Assembly (NCBI GenBank): GCA_965153455.1 | Contig: OZ234493.1 | Coordinates: 5,332,001-5,396,000, forward strand | Direction: 5' to 3' | DNA from: Sphagnum compactum | Lineage: Eukaryota; Bryophyta; Sphagnopsida; Sphagnales | Length of the DNA stretch: 64,000 bases | In this document: one piece after another, positions 21,986 to 36,020 of the stretch | Position numbering within the stretch: the first letter of the stretch is position 1 | Layout: each line of letters opens with the position of its first letter | Notes under the pieces: model-generated | Database searches by the model: none | What the model was told of the DNA's origin: nothing | What the model saw: only the letters and a program-made list of their open reading frames with translations | Position numbers and translations under genes: made by a program

Positions 21986-24900
21986 TTGTCATATAAATTT
22001 AAATTTCATGGTTTATTAATGAAAATTAAGCGAATTTTTTTCTTTTGCTCATATATTTTGCACACAAATTATTATGTATTGAAAACACATTTGACACATA
22101 TAAATATGTTAACAATGAAATATGAATTTATGAATGAACAAATTTCACACAAATTTATTATTGAATCATTGGATGTTAAGTGTATGATATAATAATAACT
22201 ACACAATTATTTGCATAATTTGTTCATCATTATTCTTAACAATCCTAATCATTCGACCCTGTGTTGCCACTATGTCCTACAATGACACTTCCTCTTATCA
22301 CTTTGTTTAATGGTAATGGAACAATTCTAACCTTAACACCTATCATTCCAAACAAAAATTTAACAATATCATAGTGTATAGAGTTTTGGGAGAGTTAGAA
22401 ACATTGTGAAAGATAAGTTTGACTCCATAAAACCCAAAATCAGTTTCCAAATTATTTTTACAAGTTTTACATAACAAGGCAATGTATATGAAACAAGGCA
22501 ATTACAGTAGGATCTAGACTAATTACATCAATGATGGAACTATTTGAAACAATGTTATTGCATTTCAGTGACTAAAATGAAGTTTTAAAAATTAAAATGT
22601 TACAATACGTTAAGTACAAAACAAATATTCAATGAATTATTATGTAGACTTAACAAGAGATAATGATTTTGTGTTTGATAATGAACAAGAAACAAAAGGT
22701 TTTATCCATGATTTGAAACATGGTGAAAAAGATGAAAAGTCACAAGTACATTTTAGGACCCCATTCTTTCAAATTTATAAAATGTAATATTTCAACTTTA
22801 AAGGTTATAAAATACATTGTGAGCTTTGCTTAAATTTACATGAATCTACTTAAACCTACTTTAAACATGTAATTTTTATTTATAATTGAAAAGAATGTTC
22901 GTATTTATCTTTGAAATAAAGAATATTTTCATATATCAAAGCCTACTTGATGTTTACTTTTCATTTATGTTGCAAGGAACATTTGCAATCTAATTTACCG
23001 TGCTTGGACCTATAAATGATTCATTGGTTGACATAATCAATGATAATGATCGACACTTTTTACCATTAACTAAGGCCAAAAGGTATTTACATATTCATTA
23101 ATAAAATGTCCTTCAAATATAACTTTCAATTGGCTTCCATGGGGAGGTTTAACTTCAAGGACAATTATTAAGCAACAAGTGTAATTTAAAATAAATAAAA
23201 TTTATAATTCAAAATTTATTCATCTTTAGGTTTTTGACATGAATTACTTGGTTGAATTAATCTAAATGTATCATCAAAATTCAAAGAGATGTGCAAACAA
23301 TTTTTTTTAATTTATAAATGTGATTTCAATTTCTTCTTTCTTCAAGCTTAATGTGTCAAACTATATAGGAAAAATGACTACAAGATGTACAAAAAAGGTT
23401 CATCTATTATTTGTGTGCAATGGTCAAGTTCCAAAAAAATTAAGTTGTTTCCCAAGTGATTTTTATAGGGGGGCTTGAATAATGGAAACTCCTTGGATAT
23501 GGATCACACAATAATAAAACCTTTGAAAATTGATGGCATGTTAGGTTATTGTACAACATTCAAATGTGTCACGTGCGAATCAAGGTTTGAATGGATGTTA
23601 TTAATGAATTTTTTCAACATTCAAAGGTGCATTGACTATATTTTAAATTCATTCCCATTTGTGTTCATTAAGGTCATGTTCATGTTAATGGAGTCAAATA
23701 TTGCAAACCTTTTTAACAAACTTGCAAATCAAACATTTTTCTTTCCTCAGATTTCTTTTTGCCATCAATTCCAATTAAAGCTAGCCTAATATGTCTCTTA
23801 CAAATGGTCGATTCCTAAAAACATTGGATAATCAAAACATGAAATATTTTTTGGATTTTCATATATTTCAAAAGTAATTTTACAAATTGGATTCACCTAG
23901 GTAATGATAGTGTTCAAATTGCTAGTAGTTTTTTTTTTTCAAAAGCATGATAGAAAGTACATCCTGAATAACTAACCAATTCTAATTCCAGTTTTGTATG
24001 CTAGATGTTGGCTTCAATGATGTTTATTTTTATAATGAACTTGAGTTTTTTATAATTGTTACATTAAGTATTATACATTTTTCTAAAAACATTTAGACCT
24101 TAGGTACTTGAATGCTTTTATTAATATACTACATATCTACATGTATTATAGTTACAACATTTATAGGTAATCATGGCAAGTATTATTCTTGTATTAATTG
24201 TTGTGATTCACATCTACATGTAGAAAACGCCCCCTTTTGCAATTACGTTTTCAACTAATGTTCAATTATAAACCAAATAAAAAACTACACATATAATTGT
24301 AATTTATTTTTTACAATTAGGATATATTTTTTGTGACTGTTAGTCAACAATTACAAGTTCAAGAATGAAATTACAATTGAAAGTGTATGCCATGTGTCAA
24401 CACCATAGCAATAGCCACTATGTGTTACTACTTACCAATTTGGTTGAAAATTGCTCTACTAATCTAATTGAAGATGTTGTCAATTGCATTCGACTAATGG
24501 ATGAACTTCATCCGTTAACTGGGCATGATGTCAACCAAAAATATAATTACAATTTCAACTAGGTTGCAATTATTTAAGTTGAACATTTCGACTATGTTGC
24601 AACAATGTAAATTAAAAAGTGAGCCACCATAGCTTGCATCTACCCACTTCAGTAATGAAAAGGACCATGTTGTAGTTGCATTAAAATACTATCCCAAGTT
24701 TGTAGAGATGCAAAAGATGTTCCAAGGGAAAAATGCATCAAGTTCAGATGGAAAAGTTTAAAGGTTGAAATAATCACTACAGATGTGAATGTAGTAGATG
24801 TAAATGTTGCCACAAGAAGCATAATAAAAGAAGAATAGGTGTTCCATGAGAGAAAACCACTGAAGAACAAAAGTATTACAAATTATGAGAAGGAGGAAAA

Positions 24901-25185
24901 ATTAAAGAAGACAATGGTAGAGACCATACATCAATTTTAGAAGGCACAAACTACTAATGATGGCTCTTCTACATCAAGTGAAGGATAGAACACAACGTGG
25001 CTAGGTATGCCTGATATTACACCTTCTACAAAAACTCCAAAACCTCACGAATCTATAGTTTCCCAAAGTAAGTTGATATCAATAGAAGATATATTTTAGG
25101 ATATTAGTAGACATATGTTGGAAACTAATTATATTTTGAATTTGGGATAAGTATTAAAAATGGCCCCTGAGTTGAAGAGATATCT
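21986..25185. other. AT-rich decayed repeat region, nothing recognisable
   Basis: The base composition changes sharply here to AT-rich, with few C and almost no CpG, as expected from long-term loss of methylated C. All open frames are short. The right end may contain the gag part of the gypsy element that follows, but I find no zinc knuckle or other gag motif. Confidence 0.5.
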
Positions 25186-27408
25186 ATGGCAAAAAATGAA
25201 ACCAAACAAACCACATAATGTAGCAAAAGTAACTACAGAAAAACAATGCCATCTATAGTACTAGAAGTAGTAACAACAATTATAGCTATTAATAACCATG
25301 TGGCAGTTATTCATGTACAAATCAGTAAAAATATTATAGAGGATGTTACTAGATGGTGGATATGGAGTGAACATTATTACAAAGTAGTTAAGATTGAAGT
25401 TAGGGTTGCCAAAGCCTAAATTTGCACCATATAATTTGAGGATGGCAAATTGGGCCACTACAAAACTAATGGGATTGATTTGTGATCTAAAGATATATGT
25501 TCACAACATACCCTATGTTACTAGGTTTGATGTGTTACATAATAATGTAAGATATAGACGTTAGTTATTCCATGCTGCTAAGGAGACCATGGTTAAGGGA
25601 TGCCAAAATAGCACACGATTGGGGAAACAATACGGTGACCATTCAAGGGAATGGAACGATTAGAACAGTAATGGTGACTAAACACCTAGGAATAGAGGTG
25701 AAATAACTAGAAGTGTTGTTATGCCACGATTACCAAAATGGTATCACCGATGAAGAGGAGGATATCATATTTACTACAAAACCAAAATTGTTTTCCATAG
25801 GCACCATTACTTTACCAAATGCATTTCAATATGTAAGAACCACTAAATCCAACCACAAAAGCACTGAAGTCAAGAATCATAATATAGATTGAATAATACA
25901 TAATCTATTTTAGTAGAGGGAGAAATTACTAATAAATATGAGCCAATAATGGTTTTTTTATAAAAATGTACCCAAAAACATATTACAAACACCAACCAAG
26001 GAATGTTCAAATAGATGACATTTCAGCAAAAGGTCAAGGCGCAAAAGTTGTAATTAACAAGCTAGACATTAACAAAAGAACAATACCTAACAAACCTTAA
26101 TCTAGGGATTAAAGAATAACCACATATAGTGAAGGTGAATTCTAAATTAGAACCAAAGAAGGTGTTGAAGTTGGAGGAACCTCTTTGAGAGTATAAGGAT
26201 GTCTTTGCATGGACGTACAAATATTTGAAAGGCATTCCACTAAAGTTAATTCAACACATAATTAAATTGGATACAACCATACCACATGCACATTAGGCCA
26301 TGTATAAGTCAAATCCAAATTACATTGTAGCAATGAAATATGACATTGATGAACTATTAGTAACAAGATTTATACAACATGTGCAAGAGGCTACATGGTT
26401 GTCACAACTTGTGGTAGTACCAAAAAAAAATGGGAAGCTTAAAATTTGTGTGGATTTTAAAAAGTTGAATGTAACAATGAACAAATATCCTTTTCCATTA
26501 CCATTTATGAGGTACTAAACACAGTGGTAGGGTGTGAAACATATTCATTTTTGGATGGATATTCCGAGTATCATCAATTATCCATATATTCTATAAGATA
26601 GATACAAGACAATATTTTTCATAAATTGGGGAGCAATTATTTTGAGGGTGAAGTTTTTTGGAGTTAAGAATGGACCTCCAACATTTTAGGAAGATGTGAC
26701 AAAAACATTCAATGAATATTTGGACAATTTAATGACGATACAACCTAGACGATTTCACAGTTTATAGTGACATGGAAACTCATTTGCAAAAGTTTAGATT
26801 ATATTTTCAAAAGTGTAGGGAGTATAACATCAATTTAAAATCGGAAAAATGAAATTTTATGGTATTTTTTAGAGTAATTATTGGATTTATTATTTCAAAA
26901 GAAGGTAAGCTGCTTGATTTGAAGAAAATACACGTGATAGTGAACATGTTTGTACCATAGAATTCACTACATATTCAAGTATTCAATGGCATGGTATAGT
27001 TTTACAAATGTTTCATAAAAATCTTTACAACCATTATGGCTCCAATTACTAAATTCACAAGGAAAACATAAATTTTTTTGTGGATTTTTGTGTTAGAAAG
27101 CTTTGGAGTTTATAAAGTAGGAATACATTGGAGCGCTTATTTTAATACCAATGAAGTGGGATGTGGAGTTCCATGTTCACACATATGCATCATTATTGGT
27201 TATGGGAGTTTTACTAGCACAAAATATCACAGGGAAGAATGATTGATCCATAGTGTATGCTTCTAAACTTTTTAATAGTGCAGAATAAAACTATAATACC
27301 ACATAAAGATAAGTTTAAACTATGGTCTTTGCATTGCATAAGCTTAGGCATTATCTATTATGAAATAAAATGGTGTTTTATGTACATCATATGGTTTTAG
27401 TTTACTTG

Positions 27409-28981
27409 CATTACTGGGAAACATAGGTCCAGTTCATAATCCATTTCACTAAGAGGCTTTAAAAGTGAAACGGATTCACTAACTAATGTTTTAACCTAGT
27501 GCAATTACACCATGGGTGAAATCATTTACACTTAATTCTTTGAGGTTCATTTTTTAATTATTAAAAATACTTATAAATTAACATAAATATAATATTTATT
27601 GAATGTAAATATTTATTAATTTATTAAAAAATTTGGTACTCATACAACTTTTTAAACTGTTATAGTTTGTATTAAATTTATTTTTATGATTGAAAAGACC
27701 TTTCCAAAAACTTAAATGACAATATTCTTCAAAATAAACTTCAATCAAATTTACAATACTAAAAATATTATATATGTATAAACTAATAATTAAGAAGTTT
27801 ACATGTAATGTTAATATTTTACATGACATTAAAAAATATTTAAAAATAATAATAGTGTGTATTTAATAACTTAAATATTACACCTTTAAGTCAATTGCTA
27901 AATAATTATAAATAATATAATACTAAAATGTATAATTTATATTGATTAAATATATGTTTAAAATGTGGGGAGATGTAATATAATATTATATATCATTATC
28001 AAAAATCAAATATTGGGGGGGGGGGGGGAATAATTAATAGACTTATTCACAAATTATGTCATTTGAAAAAAAAAATCAAAACATATTGTTGAAATGTATT
28101 AAACAACAAAATTAAATGCATTTTCAGTCAAATTAATTGATTTTTATTTTCTTAAAATAAAGAAAAAAACTTCAAAAGACCATTCTGGAAATGCATTAAA
28201 TTGCAAGTTTCAAATGTATTTTCAATCAAATTAAGTAGTTTTTTTTTTCTTAAAAATGTTAAAGATGTGTATGTTTAGGAAAAAGTTTCTAGAATAAGGT
28301 TTTAAGTTTTTCATTTGGACAAAATATGAGAAAGATAAGAATGGTTTTAAAAAAAGAAAAAAAATTCAAGACATCATTGTTGAAATGTATTAAATTGCAA
28401 GATTCAAATGCATTTTCAGTCAAATTATAAAAAATATTTAAAAAATATTAAAGATGTGTACATCTTGGAAAAATCTTCTAGATTGAAGTTTAATTTTTTT
28501 CATTTGGAATAGTAAAAAAATAAAAAATTGTTAAAGTTGGCTTTTGCAAAACATTTGGAATAAACAATGTATTAAATACAATCATCACTTCATTTGTTTC
28601 AAATCAAATGAGGTGGTTGAATGCCAAAGGCAATGGGCTATTACCTTGAAGGCCAAGGTCTAAATCTTGGTAAAAATTTCCATGCAATAAATGGTGTATG
28701 TTGACCAAATAGTTAACATTATATGTATATAAATATCATTTTTATTAAGAACATAAATTTAAAATTTCGAATTAGTATTTTAAAAATATTTAGAAATAAA
28801 AATGCCATGTGGCAATTTCTTATTTGATTAATTTTTAGTGAATTTGCTTGTCCATACTAACACATCGTCGATCATTAAGTGTTTTGGTGAATTCACTAGT
28901 TTTTAATTTAACAAATTAGTGGTAATTTCACCTAAATGGTTAATGAAACTCCTAATGAATTAGGGACAATCTCTATTAATG
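27409..28981. mobile_element. Non-autonomous CACTA-like element nested in gypsy RNase H
   Basis: The RNase H reading of the gypsy element is interrupted after TAC TTG at 27406-27408 and resumes exactly after a second TTG at 28982-28984, which is a 3-bp target duplication. The inserted 1,573 bp starts CATTACTGGGAAA. It ends so that its complement starts CATTAATAGAGAT, a decayed form of the CACTA terminal repeat. Subterminal copies of a GTGAATTCACTAG-like motif occur near both ends. CACTA (En/Spm) elements characteristically have CACTA ends and 3-bp target duplications. There is no transposase inside. The interior is very AT-rich, with a G run at about 28015-28028 and repeated ATGCATTTTCAGTCAAATTA-like stretches. 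Confidence 0.75.
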
Positions 28982-29217
28982 TTGGTAAACAAACCACAGG
29001 TTTTAGTGAAAATAGCTAGGTGGTTACTGTTGTTTTTAGAATATGATTTCATATTAATAAACTAGGCAAGACTCATGTAATTGTAGATGTTTTGTTTAGA
29101 TTGCATGATACCACATAACCCACTGGAGACCTAGAACATACCATAGATGTTACCTTTTTTTCACATAACCAAAATGGTTGAACGATGTTAGAATTTTTTA
29201 CAGACAAGATAGATGGA

Positions 29218-29575
29218 AAAGTTTCTGCCAAAAGGACAAAAACAATGGTTACCCATGAGGGTTAAACCCTTTACAATGAAGAATGATGTTTTGTACAAGA
29301 TGGGATAGGAGAACACATTGAGGCGATGCCTATCAACCATAGAAGCCCAAAGGGTGATGAAGGAGTTACATGAGGGAACATCGGGAGGTCATTTTTTACA
29401 AAGATGGAACAATTTCTATCAATAGGACAAAAACAACAATTAGCTGGAAGGGCTAAACCCTTTATAATGAAGAATTATGTTTTGTATAGGATGGGATAGG
29501 ACAATAGATTTAGGTGATGCCTATCAACCACAAAAGCCCAAAGGGTGATGAAGGAGTTACATGAAGGAACAACAT
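29218..29575. repeat. Imperfect tandem duplication of about 180 bp in the gypsy element
   Basis: The stretches at about 29218-29395 and 29399-29575 are near-copies. Both contain the order GGACAAAAACAA, CTAAACCCTTTA/TTAAACCCTTTA, GATGCCTATCAACCA and AGCCCAAAGGGTGATGAAGG. The duplication lies just before the zinc-binding part of the integrase, so it breaks the pol frame. Confidence 0.8.
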
Positions 29576-30725
29576 GAGATCATTTTGCAATTAAGATCAC
29601 ACATAAGAAAATTTTGGATGCAAGGTATTAGTGGCCCACAATGTACAGAGATGTCAATGATTTCTACAAATCATATGATGTGTGTTAGCACACTAGAAGG
29701 TCGACTACACAAAGTTTGGCTAGGCTACTTATAACTTCTTTAGAGGAACCATTTATGAAATGGGAACTTGATTTTGTGGGACCAATAAAACCAACAGGAA
29801 GGTATACATGGAACAAGTACATATTGGTGGCCATAGATTATGTAACAAAATGGGTGGAAGCCAAAACATTAAGGACAAATACTATAACAATAATAACAAA
29901 AAAATTGCATGAGTGCACTCTTACCAAGTTTAGATGTCCACTAACTATAGTCACATATTAGGGGGTGCATTTTATTAATGATGTTATCAAACATTTGACA
30001 GACCGTTTTTTATTAAACAATGTTAGTTCCACTACTTGTTACCCATAGGGGAATGGTCAGGTTAAATCCACTAACAAGGTATTGGGGAAATTGTTGATTA
30101 AGTTGGTTAGTGTAAATATAACATATTGATATGAACATTTACCAATAATTTTGTTTTCTTACAAAACAACATACACGGTAGCTATAGGATATACACCATA
30201 CTAACTTGTTTATGGGTTACATCCTTTAATGCCTATAGAGTACATTTTACCATTAATTCGTAATAACCACAAAGAAGGAAATAATGTGGGAGTTTTAACA
30301 AGTAGAGTTTAGAGCTTACAAAGCCGCATGAAGACATTGCAATTTGAGGTGAAATTAGGAACATAGTAATGGAATAAGGCTTTTTGGAATCAAGCCTTAT
30401 TTTGGTGGTTATTACGAAAATACAATTCAAATTCAATGATTTTTTTTTTGGTGGTTTCCAAAGGGGAGTAAGTCACATCTTGGGAAGTTCACTAGGAAAT
30501 GGTTTGGACCATATAAAATACAATATGTGTTGCCTAACAATACGATATTGTTAGTGACACTCACTAACTTTGAACCTAATTTTGTGTTGGTGAATATTAA
30601 CAAATTGAAACCATATAAATTTATTGAATATGAAGTGCAAGATTTTGAAGTACAAACATCGATCTCTTTGGGAAGAACTATAGACAACAAACAATTCACA
30701 AAAAGGAGGCAAGGATAATAGTGAT

Positions 30726-33598
30726 ATGGATGAAGATGCAAATGATGAAGTAATGCCACATCAACCACATATGAAGGAAGGCAGCTTGGTAGTCATAACC
30801 ATAAAAGAATTGATCGATCTAGCAACTCAATTGGATGACTCTATTGATGAGTTGGGATGTGTCTTGATACACATGGCAAAGCAATTGAAGAATGAATGGA
30901 AGGTGGCTATGAAGACATATGGATGAATGAAGAGGATAACAATGCATTTGGACCATTGACGGACGTTAATTACTTCCATGTGGATGTACAAGAAAAAATT
31001 CATCATGAATTGAATGGGGTGTTTGAAAAAAAAAAAAACATTTACTGCAAAAACTGCCTTAAACAAAAAAACAGGAGGAAGGAATGGCTATTGAATTTCT
31101 TGGCATTCAAAGGTTTTTCATAACATATTCATGTTTTACATTTACAATGTGTGTTGCAACATGAATGAAAAATTGCAAACAATAACAACGGAAGCAAAAG
31201 CGCAAATAACTATAGAGCGTGATAGAGTGCAAAAACTTGAAATAGAAAAATATGTGGCAAAATTTTTGAATGTGAGGAAGGAAGAAGGTTTGAAGTAGGG
31301 ATCAATGCAATAGTTCAATGTGTAGACAAAATTCAAGCCTTGGTATGACTTGTGTTGGGGAGGCTACAAAGTGGCATTTTCAACAAGAAAACAAGAGATG
31401 CAATGAGACCTAGTGCAACAATGGAAGAATCGGTGGAGATTCCGGATTCCAGTGACAAAAATGACAAAGAAAGTGTTGGTGCAAAACAATGGTTAATTGC
31501 AAAAACACCAAAATTTCAGGAGACCACAAAAATTACATTGGAGGCAATGCGGCCATAGATGGTAGGGAAAGAAATAATGCCCACCTCACCATCTCAACTA
31601 GGTTTGGAAAACTTAATAGGCTTTGGAACTCGAAAAAAAAATGTCTATGGAAGATGGATCAAAAGACTCTAGAACAGAGGGGGATTAGGATTCTAGATGT
31701 GACAAGATTTTTTTTTACTCCAACCAAACAAAGTTATTCCAAATATGTGGAGGGAATAAAAATGTTGAAGAAGATGGGAGAGGGTGAAGAAGCATGGGCT
31801 AGTAAGGCAAGTTTAGTCACATTGTTGGACATTGACTAGAAGGAACCATACCATGATAATCTAGTAGAATTCCTGAATATTTTTGTGATTAAAGGGTCTA
31901 AGATTTATTTTGGGAGGAGAGGTATAGTGTATGTCATTGGTAAATAAATAGTAGCTTATGCATTTGGAGTCTATTATAGTGGGTATGTTGAGGATCTAAA
32001 AGGACAAGTGACCAAGATGTTGGTACACGAATTGTTGTTTAGTTGTTACATTAAGCTTTTATACACAAATGCAGATTAGTGGAACATTAAGAAGTGAAAA
32101 ATGCCAATTAAAATTAGATACCCAATTGTAATATCTATGGTATACTAGAGGCAAAAAATAAATTACATGAATAACATGAATGCATTGACATTCATGAAGG
32201 TGGAGGAAGGACTTGAGGTGGATTGGGCACATATTATGTTCAATAATCTGTGTAGTGAGTTGGATAGATGGACCAAGATGCAAGCAAAACTGTAAGTGGA
32301 TGGGAAACATGAGGACAAAAAATAAACTTCTAATTTGGCGTCAATTTTGGAAAGGTCGTTCAAACACATGTTTCAAGAAGATTATGGGGTTGCAGAAAAA
32401 AAGACAAAAGAAACCCAAAAGAAGACAAAAATAACCAAGGAGGAAATGCAACAGGTTCTAGATAGGAGGAGAGGAGCATCAAGGGGATCTTCATAAATGA
32501 TGGAAAAAAGTAAGGACATAATTGAAATTGGAAAAGGATTAAAGTAGAGACGAAAATTAAGGGAGGATGTTAGACCTTAGAAATTCATTTGCAAGGGAGT
32601 TTTAGACAACTTGGAGTCATCATCCTAGGAGTGGTTACACATCATATTCCTTTTAAACCACATAACGAGAACAAATCAGTACAAGAGCAATAGAGGAAAT
32701 AATAGTTGCAGAATATGAAATAAGAGCATAATAAATCACCACATCTAGTAGCAGTAATACATGAACAATACTAATAGTCACGACATGATGTAGCAGATGA
32801 TTTTTATGATTATCATGCACATATGGAAGCTCATGAGGATGTCATTATGGATGTTAGGATAAAACAACCATAGACGAACCAACAACAGTCACATCAACTT
32901 TAGGTACCATAGATGGTTTTAATAAAACCATCATTCAATGAATATAAACCGACTATAATATTAGTACCACAAAATAGACCAAGGTCAATAGAAGGGACAA
33001 CTTTAGAAATGAGTTAGGAACTATAGATGAAGGATAATAAGGTGATGTCATTAGGAAAAGATCTAAAGAAGAAACACCACAAAACCTTACACCCAAATCT
33101 GTAAAGGATATGGCAGCTAAGGTTTTAGAGCATAACAAAACTATAGAGATGTTTCAAGCAATGGCTATAGTCAACCTAAAGACGGGAAATTTGGGTTTAG
33201 AGGTACAATTAGTAAAAACTAGATTAACCACAGTGGAAGTCTAGAAGAACAAAGATTGTTTAGGTAAATACAAAAGGAACAAGAAGGTTGTGAGGAATAT
33301 AAAAGCAGATGGGGGGTTGGAAGAAGCAGAAAATGGAAATGGAGGAATGAATGAATGCCAAAATAGTGGAATTGACTACATAAAATGAGGAGCTAAAGAG
33401 GAGGATGGTTGAATGGACAACTATACATAAGGAATGCCAAAAATTGAAAAAGAAAGAAAAGTCATGGAATGAGACGAAATAACAGTATTAGAAGGCAATG
33501 ATAGACTATAAACATAAAAAGGAAGGATTGCAAAAGGAGAAGGTATTGTGGCTACAAGAGCAAGAGATTAGGGATAATATAATTGAAAAAATGTCTTT
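30726..33598 (+). mobile_element. Decayed extra coding region of a retrotransposon
   Basis: Downstream of the integrase, fragments of one or two further reading frames can be pieced together on the + strand, with stops and frameshifts. The best blocks are EAWASKASLVTLLDID (about 31790-31838), a following stretch reading like EFLN..VIKGSKIYFGRRGIVYVIG (31867-31945), and KVEEGLEVDWAHIMFNNLCSELDRWTKMQ (about 32199-32283). I recall similar extra frames of unknown function beside pol in large plant gypsy elements. I cannot assign a function or show that it belongs to the same copy as the pol region. Confidence 0.45.
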
Positions 33599-33599
33599 A

Positions 33600-34224
33600 T
33601 AGGGTGAAAACACATTAAGGTGGAGTACATAATCTTGTCACAACTTGTTGAATTATCAATCATGGGCCATGGAACAAAATATAAATGAATAATATGTGAA
33701 ATGGATTAAAAAATAATAATATTACATGTGATATGATCACATTGTATGAATTTCATGAATAAATTTTGAATTACCATAACATATTGGACTTTTAAAGTGC
33801 CAAAAACCTTGCATCATAATTCATATCTTATGATTATGGACTCATTATATTTATTAAAATGTTTAGTTGAATGAATTTTTTTGACATAAAAAGTAGTGTG
33901 ATGCCATTGACACAAAAGAAGACAATTTTGAAAGATTTTGAAAACCATAAATTGAGATATATAATGAAATATGGAGTTTTTTTATAAAGTCATTTTTTCA
34001 TTTGAATTAATAATTTCACTTTTCATTTTTTAAATGTAAATTTTTGATACAATTATCTACAATTGATAAAATTTAGAAATAAATAAAAAATTTGTTTAAC
34101 CTTGCCATATGACTTGTGTAATATAATATATTTTGCTATAGTGTAGAAATGGACTTTTATTTAAATACTAGTATGGATTCCACATATGTTGGAAAATACT
34201 TCACCTTAATGTGCTTTCACCCTA
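33600..34224. mobile_element. 625-bp inverted-repeat element with TA flanks (MITE-like)
   Basis: The first 28 bases (33600-33627, starting TAGGGTGAAAACACATTAAG) match the complement of the last 28 bases (34197-34224) with only two differences. TA lies directly outside both ends, at 33598-33599 and 34225-34226. TA target duplications are typical of Tc1/mariner-type elements and their Stowaway-like short derivatives. There is no open frame of note inside. A related sequence (GGTGAAAGCACACTAAAGGT) occurs alone near 36030-36049. Confidence 0.75.
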
Positions 34225-34226
34225 TA

Positions 34227-36020
34227 GATTTTACGCATGAAGTTTATGATTGTAGCAAAGGAACTTTGTCAACAAAAGGTGGAAGAGGAAAAGGAGAAGG
34301 CACTTTTTGAAGTCTTAGTAGTATAAAAAAATATACTAAAAACCAAAATCAAATTGGATGATTTGTTGGAAAGGTACAAGGATTTGGATCTTGTGTACAT
34401 TATCAATAGATTGAAGGAGTATGACAATTCGGTACACTATTACACTATATTATGTACCAAACAAATAGTTGGAAGACTCCAATGTTGAATCAGATGAATG
34501 GTGGGAGTTGGCAAAAATGCAATTCAAGGAAAACATGATTAAGAATTTGGCTACACATAAGAAGGATGAGGATAGGTACATAAAACATTTGTTTGTGTTT
34601 ATGAAAGCCTTTTCAAACTTTATGTACAGAATCTAGATAATTTAGAGCCATCTAATCAAGTGCATGAAGCAAAAGAAGAAGCTCAATTTTGTGGAATAGT
34701 ACATGAATAGTAGGAGGAGACAACACATGGTCTTAAAGGAGGAGGACATGATCATTAGAATGAGGAGGTTGAGGAACAAATATAGAAAAATTCTTATACA
34801 AGGAGTAGAGAGGACAACTAATGACATTAGTGAATAGAGGGAGCCAGTTGGAAGCACATAACAGGTGGTGGAGCACAAACAATAAGGTACAACAAAACCA
34901 TTGCTTGAGGTTTCAATTCTTCAAATGAGTGCAACATCTAAGGATGCCATAGGAGCATAAACTAAGGTGCAAACAACAATATCAACAACTTAGGGTGAGT
35001 AGATCAAGCCATAGATGGTTGATGTATTGACTTGAAGAACAAGTTTTTAAAAGCTATAGCAAGGATTTCAAGGATGGAATCCAGAGCGGAAGGAAGGTAA
35101 CATGTTACGTGGTGAATGGTAGAAATTAAACAAGGCATAATGTGGCAAGGATAAAAGTAGCGATTCAACAAAGTAGGATGAACATGCTTAGTTAGTTGAA
35201 TAGGATGAAGACATTTAATTAGTTTGATGATTCAAGTTACTTTTGGAGGGAAGAGACTTAGGATGTAGTTTTGGAAATTGATGAAGATTGGGATAATGTT
35301 TTTTTTACACACAAAAAAATTGAAAGAGTTGTTGGAGGATAAAATAGAAACACAATAATAATAATAATAATAGTTATGTTGGGTATTGACCCACAAATTT
35401 TCCTATTATCATATTGGATTTCTATATTTCATATATTTCAATAGATGTTTCATATATTCAATTATGAGTCAAGAAAATAGTAGAATGTTGATGAAGAAAC
35501 AATGAAACTAATTTGAAACTAGTGTGTTTATTTAATTGAATTTTGAACCTTGATCATATATTTTGATTATTAAGGATCATAGAAAATCTAGAAAGTAAAA
35601 AAACAATATGTGCAATAAGAAATGTGTGAATACAGTCTACAAATGAAATAAAGTAAATAAAAACACATTTTGTGTGTGTTGTAAGTATTTTTGAAAATAT
35701 AATTTGCATTGTTTTGTTTGTAGGCATAAAACAAATTTATGTAAAATTTGCGCCTACCAATGGACTACTTTTGATTATTTAAAAAATAATGGTAATGCTT
35801 ACCAAGATGATGTGGCAAACCATGATTGGTTATAAAATCTGATGGATTCAAAAATCATGATTTTCATACTGGTTGAAATTTTCATTTTTCTAGTCATGAC
35901 ACATTATATTATTATGTAAAGGTTTGAATTAATTATTATACATTATCATGTCATTTTGAAGGCATTTCAATCCTTTAAAAAATGAAAAAAATCAAAATCA
36001 ATAGTTATAGTGCTTTACGT
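34227..36020. other. Decayed retrotransposon-like region
   Basis: Remnants of a lysine- and glutamate-rich coding stretch on the + strand can be read at about 34230-34690 (for example VAKELCQQKVEEEKEK), broken by stops and frameshifts. It may be coiled-coil. It could be the remaining end of the same or another retrotransposon. An AAT/ATA microsatellite lies at about 35355-35372. Nothing else is recognisable. Confidence 0.35.

Larger units (their letters stand above)
25185..30725 (+). mobile_element. Decayed Ty3/gypsy LTR retrotransposon, pol region
   Basis: Pieces of protease, reverse transcriptase, RNase H and integrase follow each other in gypsy order on the + strand, each broken by stops and frameshifts. 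A protease active-site relic (LDGGYGVNIIT) lies at 25349-25380. The RT begins around 26160 with VPKKNGKLKICVDFKKLN, then FLDGYSEYHQL, and a garbled YLDDF region near 26730. RNase H runs from about 27120 to 27405 and resumes after 28984 behind a nested insertion. Integrase keeps [20 protein letters not shown] and [12 protein letters not shown] at 29755-29880 and a GKFTRKWFGPYKIQYVLPNN-like C-terminal domain at about 30487-30625. Relative to the family motif as I recall it, the second catalytic Asp is replaced by Tyr and a stop, and the catalytic Glu by Lys. The LTRs were not located. The element is certainly dead. Confidence 0.88.

Noticed and set aside
33600-34224. Reading the 28-bp inverted repeats as a transcription terminator or microRNA hairpin
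   Set aside because: The arms are about 570 bp apart and flanked by TA on both sides, which fits a short transposon much better.
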